From contig JAQCLE010000002.1 in NCBI GenBank assembly GCA_027592755.1, positions 48,670 through 112,669 on the forward strand: DNA of 64,000 nt, given 5' to 3'. A program made the translations under genes and the position numbers. Shown here piece by piece: positions 1-8,089 of the stretch (positions are counted from its first letter, which is position 1; each line of letters starts with the position of its first letter). The DNA is from Bacteroidota bacterium. Lineage in GTDB: Bacteria; Bacteroidota; Bacteroidia; Cytophagales; Cyclobacteriaceae. Under the pieces are notes generated by a model, which had not been told where the DNA came from, made no database searches, and saw only the letters and a list, made by a program, of their open reading frames with translations.

Positions 1-1
1 G

Positions 2-772
2 GATCAACGAATTCGAGAAAGGGGCTATATCCTAAAGGAGGGTAACATTTATCATATGTGGTATACCGGCTATCCCCAAACTGAGGATCGAACATTATTT
101 CTTGGTTATGCTACGTCGAATGATGGCATTGCATGGACACGTTACATTGATAATCCTATTTTTGATAAGAGCTGGACCGAAGATATGATGGTGCTAAAAT
201 TGGACGGTATCTACAACATGTTCGCCGAAGGCCGAAACGACATAGCTCATAGGCTCACGTCTACTGATCGTATTAACTGGACCGATCATGGCCCATTGGA
301 TATCAGGTATACCGATGGTTCGCCTTTGAGTGAAGGACCCTATGGTACCCCAACGGCATGATATGAGAATAATACCTGGTATTTATTTTATGAACGTAGT
401 GATCTTGGTATTTGGATGGCTACCTCCAAAAATCTTGAGGAATGGATAAATGTCCAGGATGACCCCATTATTGAAATGGGCCCTGAGGTATACGATCAGT
501 ATGGTTTGGCGGTAAATCAGATAATCAAATACAAAGGATGGTATTATGCCTACTATCATGGCACTGCTTTAGAAGACTGGAGCGAATGGTCTACTAATGT
601 CGCGGCCTCCAAAGACCTCGTTAGATGGATAAAGTATGAAGGAAATCCAATTATGGGCGATAACAAATCCAGCGGCATTTTGGTACATGATGGTAAGCAA
701 TTTCGTTTGTATACGATGCATGATAAGGTGGCATTACATTTTCCTAAATCAAATCAAAACACCGAGAAGTAG
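2..772 (+). pseudogene. Beta-propeller glycosidase-like protein (GH43/GH32 fold), 5' truncated, interrupted by TGA
   Basis: The reading frame is open from the window edge, so the N-terminus lies outside. Repeated blades of the type W-Y-x-x-Y ... G-x-A-T-S-x-D-G-x-x-W ... N-P-I (for example LGYATSNDGIAWTRY and later MATSKNLEEW) are typical of five-bladed propeller glycosidases of the GH32/GH43/GH130 superfamily. At 359-361 an in-frame TGA follows GTPTA; the same frame then continues without a shift as YENNTWYLFYER to the stop at 770-772. Related proteins commonly have Trp after this GTPT(A/V) stretch, so a TGG to TGA change is the simplest explanation. Genes elsewhere in the window end in TGA (11518-11520, 42275-42277), so TGA is a genuine stop here. 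The substrate cannot be told. A sequencing error would restore an intact gene. Confidence 0.7.
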
Positions 773-824
773 AATTTTCAGGATCAAATTGGTCTGGACA
801 TATTGATTTTTTGTATTTTCATTT

Positions 825-847
825 TATATTTATGATATATAAATATA
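825..847. promoter_or_regulatory. AT-rich inverted repeat, candidate toxin-antitoxin operator
   Basis: Perfect 9-bp arms TATATTTAT and ATAAATATA flank a 5-nt spacer and end 6 nt before the antitoxin ATG. Ribbon-helix-helix antitoxins usually repress their own operon through palindromes in this position. The region is very AT-rich, so the symmetry could be chance. Confidence 0.35.
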
Positions 848-853
848 TTTGAG

Positions 854-1102
854 ATGACAACATTTACTTCATCACTTCCTAAAAACCTTTTGACTCGCCT
901 TGATCAAGCTTCAAAAAAACTAAATCTTCCTAAAAACCGGCTGATTGAGAAGGCATTAAGTATTTATCTTGATCAGCTGAACAGGGCTGAGTATGTAGCT
1001 TCCTATAAGCTTGCAGGCCATGATAATGCAATAATGTCAATCGCTGAGGAAGGTATGACGGACTATATGACCCAACTTTCCGAAGAGAATGAAGCAAGGT
1101 GA
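854..1102 (+). CDS. Ribbon-helix-helix (CopG-like) antitoxin
   Basis: An 82-residue protein. Residues 1-45 form a ribbon-helix-helix DNA-binding domain: a short beta strand (TFTSSLP) that would pair in a dimer, then two helices around LPKNRLIEKALSIYL. The C-terminal part (about 46-82, acidic, with YVASYKLAGHD) would wrap and neutralise the toxin. It overlaps the start of the MazF-like gene by 14 nt, the usual translational coupling of antitoxin-first modules. It probably represses the operon through the palindrome just upstream. Family assignment is firm; antitoxin function is inferred from the neighbour. Confidence 0.85.
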   Translation: MTTFTSSLPKNLLTRLDQASKKLNLPKNRLIEKALSIYLDQLNRAEYVASYKLAGHDNAIMSIAEEGMTDYMTQLSEENEAR

Positions 1103-1421
1103 GATTTGGGAGTTATACCTCGATCCCGATCAGGGAAGCGAACAATCCGGAAGACAACCGGTTCTGATTATAAGTGGAGACTTGTTGAATAAATTTCTTC
1201 AAGTAGTTATAGTTTGTCCTCTGACTACCAAAGTTAAAAATTACAAAGGTAACCTTGTACTGGTACCTGATGACAAGAATAACCTGAAGCGAAAATCAGA
1301 AGTGATGACTTTTCACATCAGATCAGTTGCTAAAACCCGACTCAAAAATAAAATAGGTGACATAACCAAAGAGCAGCTTAATCTTCTCAAGCAAGGTTTA
1401 GATGACATTCTGAGATATTGA
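1089..1421 (+). CDS. MazF/PemK-family endoribonuclease toxin
   Basis: 110 residues, the normal size for MazF. The N-terminus MKQGEIWELYLDPDQGSEQSGRQPVLIIS matches the family pattern G-(D/E)-(I/V)-W ... G-S-E-Q-x-G-x-R-P-V, with the conserved Arg22 and Gln23. LTTKVKNYKGNLVLV and VMTFHIRSVAKTRL match the second and third conserved blocks, including the catalytic-type Thr in C-P-L-T-T. The expected activity is sequence-specific mRNA cleavage when not bound by the antitoxin. The first 14 nt lie inside the antitoxin gene. The protein seems full length and active. Confidence 0.9.
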   Translation: MKQGEIWELYLDPDQGSEQSGRQPVLIISGDLLNKFLQVVIVCPLTTKVKNYKGNLVLVPDDKNNLKRKSEVMTFHIRSVAKTRLKNKIGDITKEQLNLLKQGLDDILRY

Positions 1422-1491
1422 ATGCAGATTATTCAATTCATGATCTAATTTTCTGAAAAAGAGTAAAACTTCCTCGGCATTGGTTTTAACC

Positions 1492-1522
1492 TTTGTCGAG
1501 GTGCTATTAGCTATTAATATTG
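1492..1522 (+). promoter_or_regulatory. Promoter of the polyprenyl synthase gene, nearly leaderless
   Basis: TTTG at 1492-1495 and TAATATTG at 1515-1522 are 19 nt apart, close to the Bacteroidota consensus TTTG-N19-TAnnTTTG with one mismatch. Expected transcription start is about 1528-1530, only a few nucleotides before the ATG at 1533, so the mRNA would have almost no leader. Confidence 0.5.
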
Positions 1523-1532
1523 CATCTTCCCT

Positions 1533-2507
1533 ATGGCACTCAATCTAAAGGATATTCAAGCCCCCATTGCTTTTGAGATGAAGGAATTTGAAAAAAAATT
1601 CCGGGAGTCTATGAAAAGCAATGTCCTCTTACTCGATAAGATCATGACCTATATCGTGAAGAGAAAGGGGAAACAAATGCGCCCAATGTTTGTTTTTTTG
1701 AGCGCAGGGGTGACAGGCAACATTTCCGAAGCTACCTATCGTGGAGCTTCTTTAATTGAACTCCTGCATACTGCAACCCTGGTACATGATGATGTGGTGG
1801 ACGATGCCAGCTACCGAAGAGGTTTCTTTTCAATTAATGCGCTCTGGAAAAATAAAATTGCAGTTTTGGTAGGAGACTATCTCTTATCAAAAGGTCTCCT
1901 GCTATCTGTCCACAACAAGGATTTTAATTTGCTAAGTATCGTATCTGATGCTGTAAGGGAAATGAGTGAGGGGGAACTCCTTCAAATAGAAAAGGCCAAG
2001 AAGCTAGATATTACTGAAGACATTTATTTTGAAATCATAAGACAAAAAACAGCAAGTCTCATCGCGTCATGTTGCAAAGTAGGGGCATCTTCTGCTGGAG
2101 CGGATGATGAAGGAATTCAAAAAATGGGGCAGTTTGGTGAAAAAGTAGGCATTGCATTTCAAATCAAAGATGATCTTTTTGACTACGGTGCTGACGAAAT
2201 TGGGAAACCACTGGGCATCGATATAAAGGAAAAGAAGATGACCCTTCCTTTGATTTATGCACTTAAGAATTCATCGTGGATTGATAAAAAGAGAATTATT
2301 AGAATTATTAAAAAGGATAATCACAAACCGAAAAAAGTCCAGGAAGTCATTGAATTTGTAAAAGATTCCGGGGGCATTGAATATGCCACAACGATGATGG
2401 AAGAATATCATGCCGATGCAATTAGTATTCTGAAACAATTTAAGGAATCTCCTTTTCGCACTTCTCTAGAAGATATGGTCCGCTTTACCGTGGATCGTTC
2501 TAAATAA
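1533..2507 (+). CDS. Polyprenyl diphosphate synthase (trans, IspB/IspA family)
   Basis: A 324-residue cytoplasmic prenyltransferase that condenses isopentenyl diphosphate with allylic diphosphates. The first aspartate-rich motif is DDVVD at residues 86-90, followed by the S-Y-R-R-G diphosphate-binding stretch. The second is DDLFD at 213-217 within FQIKDDLFDY. Lys/Arg for isopentenyl diphosphate binding lie in KGKQMRP (45-51). Length and the pattern around the first motif fit the long-chain (octaprenyl/heptaprenyl, menaquinone side chain) group, but chain length cannot be read reliably. It has its own promoter and stands apart from the lipid operon downstream by 130 nt. Confidence 0.9.
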   Translation: MALNLKDIQAPIAFEMKEFEKKFRESMKSNVLLLDKIMTYIVKRKGKQMRPMFVFLSAGVTGNISEATYRGASLIELLHTATLVHDDVVDDASYRRGFFSINALWKNKIAVLVGDYLLSKGLLLSVHNKDFNLLSIVSDAVREMSEGELLQIEKAKKLDITEDIYFEIIRQKTASLIASCCKVGASSAGADDEGIQKMGQFGEKVGIAFQIKDDLFDYGADEIGKPLGIDIKEKKMTLPLIYALKNSSWIDKKRIIRIIKKDNHKPKKVQEVIEFVKDSGGIEYATTMMEEYHADAISILKQFKESPFRTSLEDMVRFTVDRSK

Positions 2508-2582
2508 TCTAAAACTTTTTAGGGGGATTGTCTTTTCTACTGGCCTTCATAGAACGAAAAATAGAGTTTTACGATAATCTAA

Positions 2583-2620
2583 TTACTTGATGTTCAAGTA
2601 ATTCAAGTTTTCTAACTTTG
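2583..2620 (+). promoter_or_regulatory. Promoter with overlapping inverted repeat upstream of the lipid operon
   Basis: TAACTTTG at 2613-2620 is a perfect match to the Bacteroidota -7 element TAnnTTTG, 17 nt before the ATG at 2638. A perfect 8-bp inverted repeat, TTACTTGA and TCAAGTAA around TGT, covers 2583-2601, where the -33 element would lie. TTCAAG then repeats at 2602-2607. The overlap suggests a repressor or activator site, but no binding protein can be named. Confidence 0.5.
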
Positions 2621-2637
2621 CGACTCAAATCATTGAT

Positions 2638-3348
2638 ATGTGGAAGGAAAAAGGCCAACAACTGGTTTATAATCTGCTAAATCCTGTAATTAATCGGCTT
2701 GTAAAAAATAAGGTGAGCCCGAATACCATTACGACTATTGGTCTTGTGATAAATATCATCGGAGCGATTGTTTTTATAATTGGCGCTGAATATGCCCAAA
2801 GAACAGAATTGGTTTATGTAGGTTGGGGAGGCGCTCTCATTTTATTTGGCGGACTTTTTGATATGATTGATGGTCGCCTTGCCAGGGTGGGAGGATTATC
2901 TTCGAAATTTGGCGCTTTTTATGATTCCGTTTTGGATAGGTACAGTGAGCTTATTATGTTTTTTGGAATAAATTATTATCTCATTTCACACGATTATTTT
3001 TTCAGTTCAATGTTTGCTTTTCTCGCATTGGTTGGCTCTCTGATGGTGAGTTATACCCGAGCGAGAGCTGAAGCTTTGGGAGTAAGTTGCAGTGTTGGTT
3101 TCATGCAGCGGCCTGAGCGGGTAATAATTATAGGACTTTCTGCAATACTCACTGGTATTGTGGCGTCTTTCACCGGAGGTGATTACAGGGTGTATTCTGA
3201 AATAGTCGATTATCCCGTCTTTGAACCTATTTTTGTCTTTATTCTGCCCCTGGCTTTTGTAGCAATCATGGCAAATATTACAGCTGTGAAACGACTTATT
3301 CATTCATGGCAGGAATTTAAGAAATTAGATAAAAAAGAATTTGCTTAA
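2638..3348 (+). CDS. CDP-alcohol phosphatidyltransferase family protein
   Basis: 236-residue integral membrane enzyme. It carries the complete family signature D-x2-D-G-x2-A-R-x8-G-x3-D-x3-D at D75, D78, G79, A82, R83, G92, D96 and D100. This region binds CDP-diacylglycerol (or a related CDP-lipid) and two metal ions. About six hydrophobic segments surround it. The family moves a phosphatidyl group to an alcohol such as glycerol phosphate, inositol phosphate or serine; the acceptor here is not evident. It is the first gene of a tight operon with a DUF4833 gene (8-nt gap) and a fatty acid 2-hydroxylase-like gene. That context suggests synthesis of a specialised phospho- or sphingolipid rather than housekeeping phosphatidylglycerol. 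Confidence 0.88.
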   Translation: MWKEKGQQLVYNLLNPVINRLVKNKVSPNTITTIGLVINIIGAIVFIIGAEYAQRTELVYVGWGGALILFGGLFDMIDGRLARVGGLSSKFGAFYDSVLDRYSELIMFFGINYYLISHDYFFSSMFAFLALVGSLMVSYTRARAEALGVSCSVGFMQRPERVIIIGLSAILTGIVASFTGGDYRVYSEIVDYPVFEPIFVFILPLAFVAIMANITAVKRLIHSWQEFKKLDKKEFA

Positions 3349-3356
3349 AATCAACT

Positions 3357-3917
3357 ATGAAAAATAAGGGTCAATTCCTTCTATTGATTGTAATCCTATT
3401 GCCCCTGGATTTTTTAGCCAGTCAATCCGATGACCCGGGCACAATCCGGGCACGATACGGATTCCCCACTCCTCCTGATACAGAAACGAGCCTTTTTTAT
3501 TTACAGCGTTCTCAGAATGCCAACACCATTCAATACGACATTAAACTTCAGGCAGATGGCACAATTAATTCTCATGATCCGATTGATGTTTATTGGTTAC
3601 GATACAATGGAAAGGGTGAAAAACGCTCCTTGAAATGGGCAGAACGAAACATGGCCTACGGAGTTCGACATAAGAAATTGAGTAAAGGTGTTTTTGAAAT
3701 TGAAATGATAGCTTATGATGACCGCCCGATTATGGTTTATCAAAAGGCCAATGGTGAAATTGACGCGAAGATGAAAATCAATGGTAAAACAGTTCGTTTC
3801 AAGAGTATTTTCATTGATATGGTAGAAAATGGCTGGTTTCCTACCATTAAATCAATTGAGCTATTTGGGCAAGACATGCAAACTGGTGAAGAAGTATATG
3901 AGCGATTTAACCCATAA
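3357..3917 (+). CDS. DUF4833-like exported protein
   Basis: 186 residues with a hydrophobic N-terminal export signal (residues 5-20, [16 protein letters not shown]). The mature part contains VYWLRYNGKGE and FEIEMIAYDDRPI, features that fit DUF4833, a family of unknown function found mainly in Bacteroidota. It is predicted to be periplasmic and rich in beta strands. It sits between a CDP-alcohol phosphatidyltransferase and a fatty acid hydroxylase, with gaps of 8 and 11 nt, so it is presumably cotranscribed and linked to lipid synthesis or handling. The family name comes from recognition of sequence features, not a search. Confidence 0.65.
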   Translation: MKNKGQFLLLIVILLPLDFLASQSDDPGTIRARYGFPTPPDTETSLFYLQRSQNANTIQYDIKLQADGTINSHDPIDVYWLRYNGKGEKRSLKWAERNMAYGVRHKKLSKGVFEIEMIAYDDRPIMVYQKANGEIDAKMKINGKTVRFKSIFIDMVENGWFPTIKSIELFGQDMQTGEEVYERFNP

Positions 3918-3928
3918 AAGAATTAACG

Positions 3929-4570
3929 ATGGCTAAACATTTTGTGTCGGACAAAGATGAATCTGTTAGGATGTTTAAAAGCGGGTTCATGGAGGCTTTT
4001 TCCAAGGTACATTTTTCAGTTCCACTGTTTTTATATCTTCCAGTGATAAGCTATCTCCTCTACTTGTCACTTGCCGAGTATGGTCTGACCATTCTAACAA
4101 CAGCTGGTTATTTTGTCTTAGGTATTTTTATTTGGTCGATTACAGAGTATCTACTCCATCGCTTCGTATTTCATTATCACCCAACAACCAAATGGGGTCA
4201 ACGCATCCATTTCATCATGCACGGTGTTCATCATGACTACCCAAACGACTCATTTAGGTTAGTATTACCACCAAGTGTTAGTGTTCCTTTGGCATTTCTT
4301 TTCTTTTTTCTATTCAAGGCAGTCGCTGGAAATTTTCTTGTAGCTCCCTTATTTGCAGGTTTCGGTTTAGGCTATTTGTTTTATGATATCAGTCACTACG
4401 CTATTCATCACTTTAAAATCGATAATAAACTTTGGACGATTTTGAAAGAGCACCATATGCGACATCATTATGTTGATCCTGATCATGGTTATGGCGTGAG
4501 TTCTACAATTTGGGACCATGTAATGGGTACCATGTTTAAATCTGAAAAAAAGGAAAAAGTCAGTAGCTAG
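3929..4570 (+). CDS. Fatty acid hydroxylase superfamily, sphingolipid 2-hydroxylase-like
   Basis: 213 residues with hydrophobic segments around 33-48, 55-73 and 117-155. Histidine clusters typical of membrane di-metal hydroxylases are H77xxxxH82, H94xxxH98xxH101H102, H157xxH160H161 and H175H176xxH179H180. The stretch HGVHHDYPND followed by FRLVLPP closely resembles the fatty acid 2-hydroxylases that act on ceramides (FA2H, Scs7 C-terminal domain), which have H-G-x-H-H-x-x-P-x-D then R-L-V-x-P-P. The likely reaction is oxygen-dependent alpha-hydroxylation of an amide-linked or free acyl chain. It is the last gene of the lipid operon. Confidence 0.85.
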   Translation: MAKHFVSDKDESVRMFKSGFMEAFSKVHFSVPLFLYLPVISYLLYLSLAEYGLTILTTAGYFVLGIFIWSITEYLLHRFVFHYHPTTKWGQRIHFIMHGVHHDYPNDSFRLVLPPSVSVPLAFLFFFLFKAVAGNFLVAPLFAGFGLGYLFYDISHYAIHHFKIDNKLWTILKEHHMRHHYVDPDHGYGVSSTIWDHVMGTMFKSEKKEKVSS

Positions 4571-4675
4571 CTGATCAAATTGAAATTGTTTCAACACCAT
4601 TGGAAATCCATAACGTTACCACTCAAAAAATTCGATATTTACCGGGATTGTAGGAAGTTTAATTGAATTACTTAC

Positions 4676-4705
4676 TTGTCTACTAATGCTGGAATGAGAT
4701 ATTTG
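4676..4705 (+). promoter_or_regulatory. Candidate promoter of the acyl-CoA dehydrogenase gene
   Basis: TTG at 4676-4678 and GATATTTG at 4698-4705 are separated by 19 nt. The -7 box has one mismatch to TAnnTTTG. The ATG follows 20 nt downstream. Confidence 0.4.
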
Positions 4706-4724
4706 CCATATCATAATCCAAGTC

Positions 4725-6524
4725 ATGAGTAACAAATTTTTAAGCCTCACCAATCTAAATTTCCTGCTCTTCGAAGTTCATCAGTTAGAGCGCTTTCTCA
4801 AGCATCATTATTATAGTCACCAAGACAAAGAAGCAGTTGACATGATGATTTTGAGCGCCATGAAGATTGCTGAAAAGCACTTACACCCCTATTTAAAGGA
4901 AATGGACAGGCAACAACCTGAACTCAAAAATGGAGAGGTAATTAGCCATAAGCAAATCAAAAAGATTACCAGCGTATTTGGAGAAAGCGGATGGTACAGT
5001 GCAACAATCTCTTTGGATGAGGGCGGATTGCAAATACCACACCTGGTAGATAGTGCTGCCAATCTGATCTTTATGGCTGCAAATAACGGCACTTATGGCT
5101 TTACGGGGTTGAATGCAGGAGTTTCTAACCTGATCTTGAAATTTGCTTCTAATGAATTGAAGGAGAAATTCGTTCCTAATCTGCACATAGGGAAATGGCA
5201 GGGTACCATGGCACTCACTGAACCACAAGCTGGAAGTTCCCTGGGCGATATCAGTTCAAGTGCCAGCAGAACATCAGAGGAGGGTGAATTCAAAATCAAG
5301 GGACAGAAGGTCTTTATATCGGCCGGAGATTTGCAGCATCCTGAAAATATTGTACATATGGTGCTGGCTCGCATTGAAGGCGAACCAGAGGGAACAAAAG
5401 GAATATCAATGTTTATTGTTCCAAAGTTTAGATTCGAAAAAACAAAATTAGTTTCCAATGATGTAAAAACGGTAGGGATCTTTCATAAAATGGGGCAAAA
5501 GGCCACTCCTACTGTCCATCTCGCTTTCGGGGAAAAGAAAAATTGCATCGGATATTTAGTTGGCGAGCCAAATGAGGGTCTTAGCTATATGTTCGAACTT
5601 ATGAACGAAGCCAGGATTTCTGTAGGAATTGGGGCCGCCGGAATGGCTTCTGCGGCATATTATATGGCGCTTGAATATGCAAACGAACGCTCACAGGGAA
5701 GAGTCGCAGAAGCAAAAGATAGTGTTGATCAGGTTAGCATAATTGATCATGCTGATGTGAAGCGAATGCTACTGAAGCAAAAAAGCATTTTTGAAGGTTG
5801 CATGAGTCTTATCTTGCAAGCTGCCGCTTATGCGGACCAGGTTAAAACAAAAGAAGGCGACCTGCGAGATCATTATCAACTGTTGCTCGATTTGCTCACG
5901 CCGGTTGTCAAAACATATCCGTCAGAGAAAGGAATTGAATCTGTTAGCGAGGCGTTGCAATGTTTTGGTGGCTACGGGTATTGTGAAGACTTTTCAGTCG
6001 AACAATTATATAGAGATATTCGAATAACCCCAATTTATGAAGGAACAACCGGAATTCAATCTTTGGATTTACTTGGCCGCAAAGTGCTGTTGAAAAATGG
6101 AAAAGGGATGCAGCTCTTATCCAAAGAATTTGAATTTACCCTTAGAGATGCAAGCCAGTTTGAAGAACTTAATGAAATCACTGCCATTTTTGACGCGGGA
6201 GCGGATGAATTGAAGAAAGTTACTCAGCATCTATTGGCCTTCGCCATGAGGAATAAGATAGACAGATATTTGGCTGATGCTTCCGTTTATATGGAGTTAT
6301 TCGGTTTGGTTTGTGTAGGATGGCAATGGTTGAAACAGGGGGTTGTTATTACGGATGCCTGTCGTACAAATGTCGAAAACCTGGAAAATCCTTTCTACCT
6401 CGGCAAAATTCAAACAATGAAGTATTTCTTCAACTATGAATTTCCCAAAACCCACAGTTTGTCGTCAACACTGAAATCAGATCACGACATCACATTGCTA
6501 ACCGATAAAAGCTGGTTGGAGTAA
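4725..6524 (+). CDS. Acyl-CoA dehydrogenase with extended C-terminus
   Basis: 599 residues, longer than classical acyl-CoA dehydrogenases (about 380) and matching the FadE-like group with an added C-terminal helical domain. The FAD-binding pattern MALTEPQAGSSLGD (about 164-177) and KVFISAGD (about 191-198) are present. EALQCFGGYGYCED and YRDIRITPIYEGTTGIQ hold the usual FAD-contact region and the catalytic-base Glu in Y-E-G-T. Residues after about 450 form the extra domain. The role is FAD-dependent alpha,beta-dehydrogenation of acyl-CoA in fatty acid breakdown. Chain-length preference is unknown. It is transcribed separately from the lipid operon, 154 nt downstream of it. Confidence 0.9.
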   Translation: MSNKFLSLTNLNFLLFEVHQLERFLKHHYYSHQDKEAVDMMILSAMKIAEKHLHPYLKEMDRQQPELKNGEVISHKQIKKITSVFGESGWYSATISLDEGGLQIPHLVDSAANLIFMAANNGTYGFTGLNAGVSNLILKFASNELKEKFVPNLHIGKWQGTMALTEPQAGSSLGDISSSASRTSEEGEFKIKGQKVFISAGDLQHPENIVHMVLARIEGEPEGTKGISMFIVPKFRFEKTKLVSNDVKTVGIFHKMGQKATPTVHLAFGEKKNCIGYLVGEPNEGLSYMFELMNEARISVGIGAAGMASAAYYMALEYANERSQGRVAEAKDSVDQVSIIDHADVKRMLLKQKSIFEGCMSLILQAAAYADQVKTKEGDLRDHYQLLLDLLTPVVKTYPSEKGIESVSEALQCFGGYGYCEDFSVEQLYRDIRITPIYEGTTGIQSLDLLGRKVLLKNGKGMQLLSKEFEFTLRDASQFEELNEITAIFDAGADELKKVTQHLLAFAMRNKIDRYLADASVYMELFGLVCVGWQWLKQGVVITDACRTNVENLENPFYLGKIQTMKYFFNYEFPKTHSLSSTLKSDHDITLLTDKSWLE

Positions 6525-6561
6525 ATCTTTATCCACGGATAAAATATTATCTCAATTGAAT

Positions 6562-8028
6562 ATGAGAATAGAAGTAACCTCGGACCAAAATGCTTTGACG
6601 AACACCATCATCATTCCATTGGTGAAGAACGATGAGTTGAGCAATAATCTGAAATATATTAGCCAAAGTCTTGGATTAAATCCCGATATGGTGCATCGGG
6701 ATTTCACAGGAGAAAAGCATGAGGTTTTTAACTCTCATTTCAATAATGGGAGTGCAGGACGTGTTATTATATTGGGCCTGGGAAGTGACAATATTGCCAA
6801 GAACTGCTTTAGGGCTGTTGAGTTGTTTATATTGAATAACAGAGAGAAAATAGAGAAAAGCATCAGTTTTAATCTATCATATCTGCACCCAAACGATTTA
6901 ATAAGGTTGCTTGAAGAATCGGTAAAAGGTGTCATTCTCGGCAGTTATAATCTTGGTCTATATAAGACAAAGAGAGAGCAACACGTATTTGACCTCACTA
7001 TTTGTGCAAATGGAGATAATCTTGAAGAAATAGCCAGGAATTCACAAGTTGTCGCGGAGACACAGGTGAGGGTGAGAGATCTGGTAAATGCTTCATCAAG
7101 CAATCTTACACCAGCCAGATTGGGTGTTTGGGCTGCTGCTTCGGGAAAGGAATTCGGTTTTGACGTGACCGTATTGAGTAAGGATCAAATAATCAAGGAA
7201 AATCTCAATGCTTTACTTGCTGTCAATCAGGGAAGCGCTTTACCTCCGAGTTTTATCATTAGTGAGTATAAAGGAAAGGGTGCTCAAGTCACAGTCGGCC
7301 TTGTAGGAAAAGGCGTCACTTTTGATACGGGAGGAATATCAATCAAGGGTTCCAAGGATATGCATGATATGAAAAGTGATATGGCAGGGGCAGCTGCCGT
7401 ACTCGGGATAATAGAGGTTGCAGCAAAACTTGAATTGGCTGTTCATATTGTTGCCGTGGTGCCTTCAACCGAAAACGCCGTTGATGCCAACTCAGTGAAA
7501 CCCGGGGATATTATTCATTCTCATTCCGGAAAAACAATTGAGGTGATAGATACTGATGCAGAAGGTAGATTGATCTTAGCTGATGCACTCTCCTATATTA
7601 CGACAAAGTATAAACCAGACGTGCTGATAGATTTTGCGACTTTAACCGGGAGTATTATTGGGACTTTGGGCTATCATGCTGCGGGGCTTTTTGCAAACAA
7701 TAAATTGCTTGAAACCCAATTGATTGATTCATCATTGTCATCCGGAGAAAAGGTTTGGCCTATGCCGCTGTGGAGCGACTATGAAGAGGATTTGGAGTCA
7801 GATGTAGCTGATATCAAAAACTACAGTGGCAAGCCTCTGGCCGGGGCAATTACTGCAGCTAAATTTCTTGAAGTGTTTATCAATGGCCATCTGAATTGGG
7901 CACATATTGATATAGCTGGAACGGCCTTTAAGGAATCTCCCATGTGTAAGCATAAAAATGCTACAGCTTATGGTGTGGAACTCATACTTGATTTCATTGA
8001 AAGTAACCTCTCAAGAGATCGGAGATAA
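6562..8028 (+). CDS. pepA: Leucyl aminopeptidase, family M17
   Basis: 488 residues from the ATG at 6562; an upstream in-frame TTG at 6556 is less likely to be used. The catalytic half has the M17 hallmarks: VGLVGKGVTFDTGGISIK with the metal-binding Lys and Asp, then MHDMKSDMAGAAAV. The signature DTDAEGRLILADAL follows (usual form N-T-D-A-E-G-R-L; here Asp replaces the first Asn). The N-terminal half is the divergent macro-like domain. It is a cytoplasmic two-zinc exopeptidase that removes N-terminal residues. It converges with frr, with a 61-nt gap. Confidence 0.93.
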   Translation: MRIEVTSDQNALTNTIIIPLVKNDELSNNLKYISQSLGLNPDMVHRDFTGEKHEVFNSHFNNGSAGRVIILGLGSDNIAKNCFRAVELFILNNREKIEKSISFNLSYLHPNDLIRLLEESVKGVILGSYNLGLYKTKREQHVFDLTICANGDNLEEIARNSQVVAETQVRVRDLVNASSSNLTPARLGVWAAASGKEFGFDVTVLSKDQIIKENLNALLAVNQGSALPPSFIISEYKGKGAQVTVGLVGKGVTFDTGGISIKGSKDMHDMKSDMAGAAAVLGIIEVAAKLELAVHIVAVVPSTENAVDANSVKPGDIIHSHSGKTIEVIDTDAEGRLILADALSYITTKYKPDVLIDFATLTGSIIGTLGYHAAGLFANNKLLETQLIDSSLSSGEKVWPMPLWSDYEEDLESDVADIKNYSGKPLAGAITAAKFLEVFINGHLNWAHIDIAGTAFKESPMCKHKNATAYGVELILDFIESNLSRDRR

Positions 8029-8089
8029 TCTTTGGTAAACAAGCGTCCTGGCGAAGGCATTTTCAAAAGAGGGCAAAGGAGTTGCCAAA

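Noticed and set aside
359..361. TGA as reassigned Trp or selenocysteine codon
   Set aside because: Other genes in the window end in TGA, and the position follows a Trp-type, not redox, context; no stem-loop for selenocysteine was recognised.
8072..8086. Hairpin GGCAA/TTGCC between pepA and frr
   Set aside because: Only a 5-bp stem and weak T run on the minus strand; too weak to call a terminator.
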